NCBI RefSeq assembly: GCF_022458985.1
Contig: NC_061781.1
Span: 13,481,501-13,545,500 of the forward strand
Direction: 5' to 3'
From: Mugil cephalus
Lineage: Eukaryota; Chordata; Actinopteri; Mugiliformes; Mugilidae
Length of the DNA: 64,000 nt
The stretch's first letter is position 1, and every line of letters begins with the position of its first letter. The notes beneath the pieces were generated by a model. It was not told the DNA's origin, ran no database searches, and saw only the letters and a list, made by a program, of their open reading frames with translations. This document shows positions 26,881 through 44,800 of the stretch, one piece after another. The position numbers and the translations under genes are program-made.

Positions 26881-29800
26881 TCCTGTCTAAGCAACGTAGT
26901 GCAGGCTCGCGTCGAGTAAAAAAAAAGAAAAAGAAAAAAAAAGGCAAAGCTTAAGTTTTTATGCTGAAGCCCTTTGTTTTCTATTGTCCAGGTTTAGGCC
27001 GATAGTGCTCCGCGAAAACCGCCAAGGACTCGCAAAGGAGCAAGTGCACACATCGTGGCATGGCCGCTCTTAAAATGGAACTGGTGTTTTATAAATTATT
27101 TCAAAGTTACAAACATCAGCCTCACAATCACAGCGATTCAATGATATTCATTTGGCATAAGTCAGTTTCATTTCTGTGCGCTTTCCCTTAGAAGTGCCTT
27201 AAAGAGTGGAGTTAGCCTGAATTTTTTATGCCATGGGCTTACTGGGGACAGTGGCCATGTTCTTCACTCGCAGACGTCTGACGGTGCATGGCAGCAGAAA
27301 TAACAAAATGGTCACAAACCCCAGCTGCACTCCCTGGGTCACACTGGCTCTTTAAATTTTTAAGAGACCAGCAACAAACCAAACAGTTGATAACAGGTCA
27401 GAAGCAGGTGATAAAGGAAGTTTCGGTAGGGCCATTTAGCCCTTCCGCTAACTTTGTGCTTTCTGACATTATACCCTGGCAATTTGGCAAGGCAAATAAT
27501 ACACATCAGTGGAGGCAGTTAGAGGCATAAATCCGCGGGATCGTGGTGCCCAGACGAGTACAATATTTCACAAGTGTTACTTTCTTACAGAAACGGCATT
27601 AGACAAAATTCACACATCTATAATTATGCATGATTTCACATACCATCTTTCCTGTTACTCTACGTTTTGCATAGGGGAAGCTCTGGTTCGCGGTTAATCC
27701 TCCCGTAAAATCATACTATTATTACAGTGGGAGTTTGTTCGCTGACCTCCTGTTTTTACTATATTAAGGAAGTAAGTTAGAAATGTGAGATAGAATGTAA
27801 CATGAGTTTTGTATAATTTACCGACTATGTAAAGTCAGTTCAGTTCTTCAGTTATTTGCAGTGTTATTAAAATAACTAACAGTAATGCAGTGCTTATCAA
27901 ATGGTGCCACTTTATTAAAAATATACAGATTGCTAAAATCTTATATGCTGTTTTTATATGTTTGTAGTTGTTAAAGCTCAACTACATGATAAAAAAAAAA
28001 AAATGTAAATTTGTCTTTTTAAAAGAAGGTAGTATTTGGATACATTAAATTGCAAGAATTAAATTAACTAGGGGCTAATACCGGCCGGACTCGATAAAAA
28101 ACAAATATTGTTTTAGGTGTACAAAAAAAAAAAAAAAAAGCGTAGAGCAGTTCTGGTATGGTATTAGCACGGCAGCCGTGTCACTTGTATTTCCACTGAA
28201 CATCGCGATCACCTGTCCTGAGGTTAATTTGCTGTGAGCTTTGTGGTAAAGAACCACGTTGGAGTCTGGTCTGACTGGGCGACCCTTAAAGGACATCAAT
28301 AATGAGCAGGTGTAGGAGTGCACTTCTGCGTAGACGCGTGTCTTGGTGTGTCCAGGGAGGACGGCTAATAAGGGTTTAAAAGCCACAACTGTCCACTCCG
28401 CCCCTTAGCAGGCCTCCAGCTGTCTTTTCTGTCAGAAAGCACCCTGATTCCCTCTGACAGAGCAGATCACTGATGGCAAGAAACCACAGGGGGCAAGAGT
28501 TAGGTTAGCATAGCGCAAAGCGCTGCCACACTTGATCGGATTAGCCGTGCTAGTTAATTAAAGACTTAAGGTAAATACGGGTTTTGTTGTTTAGGGAAAA
28601 TCAAAGACCAAGAAGGAGGAATGAAATCCTTCACTTTGATTTATTGATGGAAATCGCAACGTGACGTCTAGCAAACAACATATAAATAACTTAAGGGCCA
28701 TCTTAAATGCATTCCCATGAAATTTTTAGAGCTGCTGTAATATAAGCCACTACCTGTCATGAATCCCAAATAACCTTGGCTCCATCCTCTTAGTACAGCC
28801 CAGTGTGCCTCATTCCTTATTACTGGCCTGACAAGGAAATGTTTACCCATCCGACAAGAGACAAGCCATTTCATAGTCAGAAAAAGCAATTTCACCTGAC
28901 TGGAGTAGCACACTATGTCCCCATATCCTTGCTGGCTATAATTTTGTTGTCATTTTGTGTGCTGTGATCATATCATTGAAGTGACAGTGCTGGGCATTAG
29001 GTAAAGTCCCAAAGCTGGTGCTCACTTTCAGGCTTTTTCTCTCCTTGTCATTCACATTGATTGGATTAGACCCAGGTGGCAAGCAGATTTCTTTGGCACA
29101 ACAATGAAAAATGGTGATGTAGTGCTTGCAAAAAAAAAAAAAAAAAGAAAAAAAAACCCACACTGTTTTGTGCTCCGATGAGCATCGTTAAGCAGACCCG
29201 GTTCTGTGACAAACATGCTTTTTGTGATCGTAATTTCATCGTTTTTCACGCGATTTTCAGGGGTGCTTCTGTTGGATGGCTTTAGTTTGGATAAAACCCC
29301 GCGCTTAAAATGGACGTGGCTTTTCTTAGCGTTTGTATTATTTTGAAAAGAAGAAGTCATAAATAGTGTTCACAGTGAGGCAGTGTGTTATTCAAAGCTG
29401 GTCACTGGAGAGTTTGTACAAGGCAGGAAGCAGGGATACTAAGCTGCACTACGTTACATTTGCCCCGAGGGACAATGCTGGCCACGGGCATAACAAATCA
29501 GCCCCCTCCCCTCCCTCTCTTTGGTTATGTCCACTAGTTACCTGAGCCAATGAGGAGAGGGCTTAGCCTGATAGACGGGCAACATGGCACCTGGGGAAAC
29601 ACAGTGAGATGCTGCACGGGTGATTCAACAATTGGTTTGTTCAGGGGGGTGAGGATGGGTGGGTAGGGCGGAGGGGGGGATAGAAGCAAGCCCACTTTGC
29701 TTATTAAAGATCAGTGATGGAAATGAACCATAATCCTGTAATGAGTAGAGCAGAGAGTGGCCTCTTTTCCTTGGGCACAGGCAAGCCTGTGCTTGCGTGT

Positions 29801-30688
29801 TTCACAGGAATAGATTGCTGGACCCAATAGCCCTTCTGTAATGACCCCTCTTGTTATCTTCAGAGATTCATGGCTGTTCATTAGAGACGGTTGTGCCCGC
29901 CAGTGCAACCTTATTTGGTTCAGATTTTTACTGTGCTCACTTGCTGGTTAATCACACTGCAGTACGACTACACCAAAAGTTAATAAGTGGAGTTGAAACG
30001 ATCAAACTGAGGACGCGGTCGGTGACATTTTAACAAATAATATCATACCAAACCGCGTTTCCAATATTTGGTCCTCCCCTCCCCACCGATTGCAATTATT
30101 ACAAACACATATTAAAAATGAAAATAATTTAATTGGCCTGGTAAAGTTAACTTAAGGGAAATGACACCAGTGTTGACACGAGGCCTTTTGGGTGAGGCTT
30201 CATAAAGAGGGCATCATGCTACACGTTCATGTCAGTGCACCTGGTGAACCTGAAAGTTGGGAATCCACTGAGAAGTCCAGAGGCCTCACAGTCCAAGATT
30301 GGATGGAAGAAATGTATATCAAGCCACTCCTCTCCAACAGCAGTCCATGTGTTAACTTGGTAATAACCTTGTTAGTAGTTAAACCCGAAGGCGTCTATAC
30401 TGGCTGCAGCTGTTCCCTCTGCACTGAGTCACTGTAACTTCTCATTCCCCCTTCTCAATCAACACCCAAAAACATTCATTATGGGGTAGTCAGGTAGCCA
30501 GCCTTGTGGTTCTCAAGATGCTCTTTTCTATTTTAGACCCTGTTTACCGAATTGTAGCTACTAATATTGATCTGGTTGTCTCTGACACCTGCAGCCTCCC
30601 GACATCAAATTTAGTCTGTGTTTTAACAAATTTAGTTTTCACCTTACCAGTCAGAATTAATAAGCTCCACTAGCAAATTGCGTTTCCG

Positions 30689-30722
<34 letters not shown>
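30689..30722. repeat. poly-A tract (34 nt)
   Basis: The longest A homopolymer in the window. I see no coding sequence or target-site duplication next to it that would mark a processed pseudogene. Confidence 0.95.
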
Positions 30723-30724
<2 letters not shown>

Positions 30725-31194
30725 GAAAATGAAAAGAAAATAGCATTGTAAGCATTTTAAACTCGCCTGGAGCCACATTTAAGATCTCCCAGTGAGCTGC
30801 GTTCGCCACAGTAGCTGCTGCTGCCAGTGCACCGGTTCATAACTTTAGGGCATCAAATATTTACCAGCGCTGGGACTCATAAACACATCTTCAGCGGGGA
30901 CGCCGTGATTTCACGCTATATCACAAACATTTTAAGGCATCAGATGCACTGCCTGTCATGGACTGTCATTTTTGGCGTGTTAATAATATATCTCGGTCTC
31001 TTCGGCAGACATACTTTGGCACTCATGGCGCATGAATAGGTAAATAACGCGGATAAAGGTAAATAACGCAGCTGACTGATAGAAAGCTTTTTTTTTTGTC
31101 TTTTGTCATTATTGTTATTTTTTTATACCCTTTGTGCGTTTTCCTGTTTATATACATCAGGAGAAACAGTCGGAGTCCACGTGTTTTAATCAAA

Positions 31195-31499
31195 TATAGG
31201 CCCATGTCACACTACAAACAAATCACTTTGCTCACAGCGCTCTTCAGATTGTCCTAATTAAGAGCTGTCTAATTAAATTACAGCCTTGAGTTAACCAATG
31301 GCATTACTTGTTTCATTAGCAAAGCAGGGAGAGTGATCGGAAGAAAATCCTTCCTGATTGCAGGATGGTGTCAATTGGCTAATTTGCTGCCTTCGGTTAC
31401 TCAAGTCATCGCAAAGGCGTTTTCATATTCCTAGATTGGGAAAGGCGTGTGCAAAAGCTTGTGATATAGGTTGAGCTAATAGTAGCTTCTTACGGAGCT
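31195..31499 (+). promoter_or_regulatory. putative tbr1 proximal promoter and 5' UTR
   Basis: The 300 nt before the tbr1 start codon contain two TAATTA homeodomain cores (31255-31260 and 31270-31275), an adjoining AAATTA, and a CCAAT box (31295-31299). No TATA box is evident. The block is free of simple repeats, in contrast with the DNA just upstream. The assignment rests on position and motifs. Confidence 0.5.
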
Positions 31500-35302
<3,803 letters not shown>

Positions 35303-35314
35303 AACAAAGGCAAA

Positions 35315-35419
<105 letters not shown>

Positions 35420-36043
35420 CAGGTTGATCAATAAAAATAAAATAATAAAAAAAAAAAAAACACGAAAAGGACTGTAACATCCACAGTTAATGGCCAAAGT
35501 GTATAAATAAGTCTCCAGCCATAAATCGGGCGCCTTGTTTCCACACTGTTAAGTCAGAATCACTGTAATTATGAACATAATGTACATAATACTGGACATT
35601 TGGTGATGGTGACTGGATGTACACAAAAAATAGATGAAATCTGACCCATGAGTTGTACTTAAAAAAAAAAAGAATAAAATAAAAAATAAAATAAAACAAT
35701 CCCTCTTCTGTTTAGTAGCCTAAACTCTCTTAGTAAGAAAAGATATTGAGAATTCGTACATGAAATGTTCTTGTGTAGCATATACTGGCACAATAATCCC
35801 TGTCAGTGGAATAATAAAAAAAGAAGTATGTATTTTGTACTTTATCAAAGCTGTAGGCTACCAAAAGTTTTAATGACCATCACCGCTACGTTCATGTGGT
35901 TAAAGAAGTTCTAAATGTCGGTAATGTAGACTTAGGGTCTTTTATTTGTTTCTATTTATCCATTTCAGCCGTTTATTTTTCCATAGCCTGTACGCTATGC
36001 TGTTGTGAAAATCTCTGTATCTGCTGTAATGTGATTGAAACAT

Positions 36044-36049
36044 AATAAA
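36044..36049 (+). terminator. candidate distal tbr1 polyadenylation signal
   Basis: AATAAA about 740 nt after the stop, followed by a T/GT-rich stretch. Earlier AATAAA copies at about 35430 and 35815 would give shorter 3' UTRs. Confidence 0.45.
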
Positions 36050-36059
36050 TGGTGTTCAC

Positions 36060-38630
36060 CATCAGGATATAAATGTTTTATGTAATCTTATTTCTGTACT
36101 TTGATTTTTTTTAGATTTATATTTGAATATGACTTAAAATTGGCGAAATGGGACCTTAATCATTCCCGATTTTCCTATTTTCCACGAAGGTATCACGTGG
36201 AGCCATCTTTTCAGATATTCAAAGCAGGACACTGTGCAGATGCTCATCGATGGGAGGGTTCCAAACAAATATTTAAATCGCGCAAGGACCGACGATCAAC
36301 GAGAAATCAGTCCCAAGCAGTCCACGCGTAGGTAACCATGTCTCTTGACGCCCCACACTGGAAGCTCGTCAAAGCATTGTTTAGTTTATTGTTTTGTTTT
36401 TTGACGTCCCATTTGCCCACTGATTGGTCGACAATGACAAAAATATCATGGCTCTAAATGTCCGTTAATGATGAGACATTCCCATGGCAAAAACTGCAGA
36501 AAACTAAATTCTGATTCCAATGAGGATGGACTATATGTAGACGCGTAACTTATATTTGTCAAGATTCAAAAGTGGGGTTGTAATAACACACAGTATGTAA
36601 ATAAGCAGCAGCGTGTAGTGTGCATTAGTTTAGATTCACAAAGATTGTTGAGTGAAAACTTTTTCTTTTTTCTTTGTTTTGATCATTGTTACGCACAATG
36701 AAAAACTATGAAGTTGACAGATTTTCTGTTTGGCAGCCAAATGAAATGACAAATTAAAAGAGCATTAACCGTCCAAAAATGCGCAAAGGACCAAAACGAA
36801 ACCATGGAAGACAAATAAACCTCACAACACACGATTTCAGAAATGCACTTGTTTTTTTGTTTTTTAATTGTAACTGATTGCAGATTGATTGAACACTCAA
36901 CATCTGATTTCATGTCGTGCCCTGCTTTAATAATCGTGTTTTTAATATGTGCGTTATTTGAGAAACTTATGAACACTGATATATTATAATGTATATTATA
37001 ATATATATATATATATATAATTATATATATATATATAATTAAAACTGGTGCATAATAAACTCAATGTGCACTTAATTGGAATTCAGTGTGAAGGAGACGC
37101 TCACAGCTGTCAGTGTGAGGTGTGGCATTTAGCTTGTCATGATGCTCACTCTGTCAGGCCTTCCCAGGCATAAACAGCAGATGGCGATAACTGAATGCAA
37201 GTCCTGTGTTCAAACAGCTCCTCAGTTTGTAGTCCGGAGCTCTCGGGAGGTCACTCCAGGGCCAGCAGAACCTGTTAGAAAACCGCACCGATTTTTTTTA
37301 TTTTTATTATTTTTATTTTTTAATGATTCGCAAACAGCAGTCTCGTATTTATGGTATATTTAAGTGCCTTCTGTGATACCTCCCCCTCTGGATTCAGCTG
37401 ATCTACACCAGATGGCGATACTTTACTATTTTTACAGGAATCCATCCTGTTCATTAGACTCGAATGTTTTCAGCAGCAGTCCAAAAGCTCAGATGGACTA
37501 AACAAGCAGGCTTGCAAACACGAGACGAGGAAACAAAAACCCAACGTGCAGTTTAAAGAAATCTGTGAAGCAGATAAATTCACAATTCCAATGCAACTGC
37601 GAGTATCTGTTGACACCCAAAAGCTTCTGCCTATGCGGGGCTGCTCGTCGCCAGGATTGGTAACTTCGATACAACCGATTCTTTTCCTCACGATGGAGTT
37701 CTTTAGCAGTAATTTCATGTAGCGTATGGCGGTGGATCAGCTGCGCAAGGAGGAGGGTGGAAATGTGCCAACAGCACAGATACCAGTGCGTTTGCTGGTG
37801 GATGTAAAGGTGACGAGGTTAAAAGGCCACTGCTGGAGACGGTTCACACAATCCAGAAGGGGGTCCAGAGCAATATGCCCCCAGCCCATTGTTATAAAGC
37901 CCTAGTTTTATTGCTGCACCAAGAAATTCTAGATATTAAATAATAATGTCACTTTTCATCCGAGAATTTGATATTATTCTCTTTATGTTTTAAGATGCTG
38001 GAATAGACCGTCTGCTAAGCAAACGTGCGTGTTTCCTTTCTTTTTTTTTTTTTAAATGTATTTATTTTTATTTTTTTAAGGTTACACAGTGATAAACACT
38101 GTGTAACACTAGTAGCACAAAGTAATTTGTGCATTTAGTTCCAAAAATATACTGAGCAGATTTGTGCGCTTTTGGTCTGTAATTAGTTAAAATAAACAGT
38201 CAGGGAATCCGTTTTATTTTAGAAAGGAGCGTGTTTTTTTTTTTCCTACTTTCAGTTTAACTTGCATTATGTTTATGTGAGATACTGTACGAAAAAGAAC
38301 ACTTAACACAGATGGCACGGTAGAGAATCTGAGTGCAGCTTTTTTTTTTCTGCTGAAACAGACCTCACCAACAAGTCTACTGACTGAGTCAGATTCTAAG
38401 AAAAACCACAATGGAAATAGTTATGTAACCTGGAGCTGATCTCCCCTCGCAGACCCGAACTGGAGGGATAGATAGGATATCAAGATAGGATAATATTTCC
38501 CGGTAATTAGACTTCATCATACAGTTTCAGCCTGTGCGCTTGAAACAAAGGCAAAAGAAAAAAAAAAAAAAAAAAAAAAAAACATTTCAAGAGTGACGCG
38601 TCCACGTCAGCTGGCAGAGACGCGCATGAT
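36060..38630. other. intergenic region between tbr1 and slc4a10
   Basis: About 2.5 kb without a recognisable gene. It contains an AT-rich palindromic run (36979-37040), a 27-nt poly-A (38556-38582) and unremarkable complex sequence. Confidence 0.7.
36979..37040. repeat. AT-rich palindromic tract
   Basis: Almost entirely alternating AT with ATAATTATA turns; it can fold back on itself. It lies between tbr1 and slc4a10. Confidence 0.85.
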
Positions 38631-38631
38631 T

Positions 38632-38678
<47 letters not shown>

Positions 38679-38683
38679 TTTGT
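38556..38683. repeat. poly-A followed by (TTTA)n microsatellite
   Basis: A poly-A run at 38556-38582, a 48-nt complex spacer, then about 13 perfect TTTA units at 38631-38683, ending 190 nt before the slc4a10 start codon. Confidence 0.95.
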
Positions 38684-38872
38684 TTCTAAACGGCATCTGA
38701 GAGGCGCTAATGACCAGCGAGCTGCTGCTGCTGCTGCTGACCGGCCGAGATATAAACATGTGACCGCTGTGTGGTCGCTCAGTTACTGCTGCACCTGACG
38801 GGATTACGCACGGTAGAGGTCTCTGCTCCATCTTTCTGCTGCTGCTGCTGCTGCTGCTCTTGAGGGAGGAGG
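38684..38872 (+). promoter_or_regulatory. slc4a10 promoter/5' UTR with two CTG tracts
   Basis: The leader before the slc4a10 start codon carries two CTG/GCT trinucleotide runs, at 38721-38739 and 38836-38858, in otherwise GC-rich sequence. The first start codon has A at -3 and G at +4 (strong context). No TATA box was noted. Confidence 0.5.
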
Positions 38873-41800
38873 ATGGACAACACGGATCAGGGTGCTCAGA
38901 TAGAGCCGCTGCTGCCATCGGTAAAGAGCACCGATCTCTAGTTGGATCTGATATTTGCTATTGATGAATATTTCACGACTGCCAAGTGTAATGTGTGTGC
39001 CGTAGCGCTAAGTGGGGACTAATGGGAAAATGTTAAAGGATCTATTAAAATTTTAACTTCAACATCTCAGGTGATGGAATAAAGTAGCTACCTGTGGTGA
39101 TGTGAGCAGCTGTGGCTCACCTGCTGTGCTCTCCTCAAAGACTGAACGTCAGTTGTAAAATATTTTACTGTCATTTTACTGCACCAAGATTTACGGAAAT
39201 ATAACTTTCTGAAAACACCGGGGGGCTTTCACTGTTTCGTCTCTCAGTGTGACTGTGTAACATGTGATGATGTCCAATTACTTTGTGCTACATAATTTGA
39301 TGCATGCCAAATCCCCATGGTGACAGCTGCACTATTCATACAGTAAATTCACACAGAAGTGACCTTGTATCATCACATTATCTAAATGTATTGTGTGTCA
39401 AAGTCAGCAGAATATTACGAAGTGAGGGCTAAATGCAGGCAGCATTGACCTACACATAACCAGCTATCCCAAAGGCTTGAATTATTAGCGGCAATCCAGA
39501 TGAAGCTAAAGTCTCACGGGGTGGGATATTTTTGGAGAGATGTGGGCCCGTGCTCAGCGGTCTTTGCAGATCATTTTGAAAGAGATTTGTTGTCATTATC
39601 CCCGAGCTGTTTACGTTCAAACAGATTTTACTTCCCCGATTTAGCCGAGGGCTGAGAGTTTCTTTGCCCTAAAACTACTCTTTAAAACCGGGCGTACCTT
39701 TGGCTTTAAAAACTTGAGGTCACGACCTTAAAAAACCGGCAGGACATTTGAGAATTTAGCTCTTGTTTTGCCTGATTAACAAGGGTTGGGATGTGAAAAT
39801 GTTTGCTTTGTGAAGTTTGGAGCTCAAGTAGTCCTGAACTTTTGGACCTACCGTTGAATTAAAGCAATGATTTCTTGTCTTTCAGATCAATTCTGTGTTC
39901 GACTCATCCGATGCGTGTAGGAGTCTGGTGAGTTATTACCAGGATTTCATGGCGTCAATAAGTTAAAAGCTGAATCTGTTACGATCCACCTGTAAAAAGG
40001 AAAATGTGTCTTTTTGTTTCATTGATTGCAAATGATGCTTTCAAATGCGCTTGTGCTGACCTGGGCACAGATCAAATTCTCAAGATTCACCCACGAATCA
40101 GCATCACTCTGCATCTGGAGTGAGCATTTTGACTTGATGCAACACAATGAGCTTATCCATAGCTTCCCTATGCATACATACAAGAGAGGGAGGAGAGAGG
40201 AGACCCCTCTCAGACCGAGCTTTGCCTTTGATTAGATGCTGCTGGGCAGCAGCGATGATGTCACAACTATAATCTCCCGATGAGAGAGTGGTGGCACTGT
40301 CGATAGACGCTCAATCACGAATTACAGTTGTTTGACACAACAGAAGGGCATCAGCCTTTATCAGACATGGTGTGAAGCAGGGCAGCAGGAGTTTGCTCAG
40401 AGCTCAAGCTTTTGGACTGTGTTGCACTCTGTCTAAACTGATTATATAGCAGAGGACACGGAGGGAGAGCTCATGCAGTCTGAAAACTTAGAGGCTCCTT
40501 GGATCTTCAAAAACCAGGTAGGACAAGGTTTGATTCAGGGTCTCACAACATTCAGGGTCTCTGGTTCATGTGTGGGCTGCTTTATTGATACGAAGGACCT
40601 TTCTGATGAACTTATTCGAATTACGGCACTGTCAACAACGAACAGGGCTGCAGGGCAGAATTCCACAACTAGGGACTCTTCTGTCTGAGTTTTGCTGCTC
40701 GGAGACGGATACGGACACAAAACGAGGTCTCGGAGCTGCAAAACACCTTAAATTGCAGCTCTGGAAGAGAAGACATTTAGAACTAATGTGTCGTCTTACA
40801 GGACGTTGAAGTTTAAAGCGGAGACATTTAAGGATTACAGTGCATTCTGTGCCTCACTGAAGCCTGTGCCGTTAATGATATTGCTGCCACTGATGGTTTC
40901 AGAACTGCCTCCGCCATCTGTAGGGACCAGATCCAAGTATGTGCCACATCCTGCGATATCACTTCAATCACTTGTGTGGTTTGCCAGTCCTTAAACAGGA
41001 TTTTCCTGGGTGGTAGCTGATCATTAGGCTAAAACACAGCGCGCGTGTGTGTGTGTGTGTGTGCGTGTGCATGAAGGGAGTATATGGGTAATAATTGGAC
41101 CATTATACTAAAAGTTTTCTCTGGAATTTTGGTTTCTTCTGATCCTTGTTTGCTCTGAGGTTCCACATTATTCCATGTATGCATAAAACAGAATGCACTC
41201 GTCCAATGTGCAAATAAGCCCTTGGTTAAACTGCAGATTGTTGTTTTAACACTTTGGCTTTGTTTATTGATCCAGTCTTATTCTAATCAGGAGTCCATCT
41301 TGCAACTAGGATTTCTGACCGTATGAATCTGTGTTTAAAGTTGTGTCTACAACCCAGCTGCTTTGCATGTGCGTGGTCATATGGTTTGATAAAGAATCAA
41401 CCGGTTGTGTCACAGTCGGGATAACATATACATGCCCCTTACCTTTGTCTGGATAATTGTGAACAGTGAACATTCAATATGGGCTAATGTGGGCGGTGTT
41501 TTAGCAACAAATCCTGGCAGTTTAATCTGAACAGTGATGTTTATCCTTGGCCCGTGTATTCGTAGACAGATTATTGTCATCAGCCCATGCGGCACTGCAG
41601 CTGTGACCGACAGTGACCTTCATTATCATAATGCCTTGGTGGTCAACCGGTGGTCAAGAAGGCTCAAGGGAAAGCCGGTATCAAGCAAGATAAAAACACC
41701 CACCGTGATAAGTGCTCTGGGGCTGCTGTGGGCAGGACTCTCTCCGAAAGCAGAAAAAAAAAAAAAAGTAAAAGCAGTTACGTGTTTGTTTTGCTTCCTC

Positions 41801-44800
41801 AGCCCCAGCTGTCGCTGCTTGGATTTATAGTAAATGAAAGTGTCAAATACTCTTAAGTTCAAATCACTTGCACACTAATCACCAGCCCTGATGTGACTTG
41901 CTAATTAGTGAGATTTTGAGGTGAGAGCGGGTTATTGTTACCTTTTGCTAGTTGTGTTCAGAATGTAAAGCTAAGCTACAAACTATAAATATGATGAGGT
42001 ATCCTACATACCTCACACATATTTGCTTATTCCGCAAAGTCACATTTATAAATCTCTATGTGGTTGCAAATCTGGGCAAACATTTTCCTTTTTACACTTT
42101 ATGTAGTTTTACACCCCTGCTGCTTCCTCTCGATGAAGGTGCATTAAGTTTTCCCTTTACAGACGCTCGTGGCCGTAGGAACCACTCCATGTTCCTTCAC
42201 CCACTCAAGTTAGTCACCGCTGGGCTACCTGCTTCCCTCGTTAGTTCGAGGCCGTATAGTCAAGCTGTGAGTTTTCATGCCGAGCTGCGATAGTGTGTTG
42301 CTGTGAATATTCAGTCTTCATGCTCGTACTGTTTAACATTAATGGAAAAGGGGGTGTTTTCCCCTGTAAACACTGTTAAATGACACACAATGATTTCTCC
42401 TGGTTTTTCTCCTCCTGTTTTTTTAATTCCCTTTTCACCACCTCCTCTGCACTCTCCTCTTCTTTCGCAAGTATTACATAAACAGGCTGACATTCACACC
42501 ACAGACTGCTGGTTTTCTCCGAGATCTGAATCTAATCAGCTACTAGATCCATGTTCCCTGGATCTGTCGTCCAGGTGTCCTGTGCTTATGAGCAGATACA
42601 GTATGCGGGGTTGTAGCATCACTGATATTTTAAGATAAGATAATGAACTCACCAATCTTTTAATTTTTCAATATACTAATTTGACAGCTTATTCATAAGA
42701 GTTTATGTTCTTCTTGCTTTCAGTTTGCCTATCATCAAATTCTCAACCACAAAATCAGGAAAATGTTATATGTAATAAATATGAAGTCAACATATTAGTA
42801 ACTGCATGGATCCTAAAGAGTTAATGATGACTGTTCTTAATTTTTAAGTGTGCCTTGACACCCGCAAAATATGAGAATTCTCTTGTTTTTTTTTCCTTTT
42901 CAAATTATCACAGAGTCAAATCTGCCATTCAGGGTGGCAGCTTTTTTATGAGGTAATAATCGTGCGTTCCATTTGTACTCAGAAGTCGTAATTTCCAAGT
43001 TCTGAATTGGAATTTTTCATTGGAAAGCCCCCCAAAGTCGGATTTTCCACTCAGAAAGTCATAGAATCTTCACTACACTTGAGTTGAGTTCCCAAGATGG
43101 CCGCCCTGCATGTAAGCAGTAATTATAAGCTCCTGTAATGTTCTGTTTATTAGCACTTATGATTAGTATTTGTTGCACTAAATTGATTGTACAGATGGTA
43201 TTTTTCGACATACATATGTTGAAATGCTGTTACAGTGTAATTTAAGTTTTTTTGACGTGTTCTATGTTACCTACAAGCCCATGACATGCTAACAACGGCT
43301 AAAAACAATAGCCTGGCAAAACCAAAACAGTGCAAAACACCACTGTGGCAAACTGATTAATAGTGTATTTTTTCTACATTTAAATTAAACTGTTAAAACC
43401 TTTGAATATTTTTATAATTTTCTGCCTCGTGTGGTCTTGTAAATAAACCCATCTTGTTCATATGTGTTCAGATGAAGTCCTGCGTTAGTATTTTTTATAT
43501 AGTGAGGGTTATTTTTTTTTTTAAATTTATTTATTTATTTTTACCAACCATATTGGTTCCCTTGCCTGTTTTATTCCAGCTCATCGATCACACCAACAGG
43601 AAAGACACAGCACTCTTCCTGTTAAGGTGTCAGCAGCATGGCGTTTGCATTTAAAGCTACAGGCACTAAAACAGCCTGTTTACATGAAGGTTTAAAAAAA
43701 GCCTTCATAAACCTGGTAGAATGAAGCATCTCTGTGGTATTTTGAGCAGAAAATTAAAAGACCTGCTCCAGGAACATGTGAACCTTTTATTAACTTATTA
43801 AATCCAAATATAATATGGGGCCTTTAAATATCTGCTCACTAAATCTTTCAGCAAAATGGTAAACAACAACTTCTCCTTCTCAAGTCACGTTTTCTTGTTA
43901 AACATCCAAATCCAAGCGGTATAACCCGCACTGCTCCATCTAAAAACACGCAAGCAAATGAGAACTTAATGTAGTTTGAAATCCTGTTAAAGCCTTTTTA
44001 AATTTTCACTTCTTCTCAGATGATTGTGATTTGTTGTAACTGGGTGTAGGTGTGGGCGGCAGGGGATGCATGACACCGAGCTGACCTTACGGTATGAGCT
44101 TGGGTGCCTTTAACAAAAGAAGGAACTTGAACAGAAGTAAAATGTTGATGGTGAGGGGTGGGGGGTGGGGGGTGGGGATGAGGCAGGGGATTTATTGTTC
44201 CTGTGATGAAAAGCTTTGTGTTTGGACTAAGATGATACACGTTCCTTTTTTAAGATAGGACATGCAATTAGTTTCCACGGCAACTGCGCTATTCAGTCTG
44301 ATAATGTGTTTGCCCATAATGCTCTCCGCTGTGAGGGAACACCAAGTCAACAAGTATTTTATTTCACACTATGTTCAGGGTACTTACGTGTTTTTGTGTG
44401 CGTGTGTGTGTTGATTGAATGACACTATATGATTGTGCTTTAAAATGTTTTTTATGATTACTGTTTATGTCCAACAGAGGAACGATGACGAGGCGGTGGT
44501 GGACAGGGGAGGGACGCGGTCCCAGCAGAGCACCAACTTCGAGCAGGAGGATCTAGAAGGTACCTGGACAGACTCTAAATGCTCTGAGAACGCTAAAAGC
44601 ATCAAGTGGCTGCTGCAGCCGAGTCCGCCTACTCTGTCCTTGCGACTGCTGCTTTCCTCTTGACAGCGTTTTTGCAGTTAAAAGATAAGAGCAAGCAGAG
44701 TGGGAGGCAGAAACTGTGGGTGAGCCGAGTTTTGCATCAGTCATTTCATAATCACTGAAAAACACGGGCAAACAAAACAAAAGATACAAACTGTGGGAAT

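Larger units (their letters stand above)
17000..31190. other. gene-poor interval between tank and tbr1
   Basis: No exon set for any known protein was recognised over about 14 kb on either strand. In mammals PSMD14 (the proteasome deubiquitinase) lies between TANK and TBR1; its JAMM-motif exons were not seen. The interval contains poly-A/T runs (24469-24497, 28119-28138, 30689-30722), purine-rich runs near 18720-18780, and several long stretches without simple repeats that carry ATTA/TAAT homeodomain-type cores (for example 17150-17500, 20240-20560, 26460-26880 and 28390-28570). By position these are candidate distal enhancers of tbr1, which is inference only. Confidence 0.55.
38921..44477 (+). 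other. slc4a10 intron 1 (5.6 kb)
   Basis: Besides the two candidate exons it holds a TG microsatellite near 41040-41066, a repeat relic at 42955-43430 and otherwise complex AT-rich DNA. No other gene was recognised in it on either strand. Confidence 0.75.
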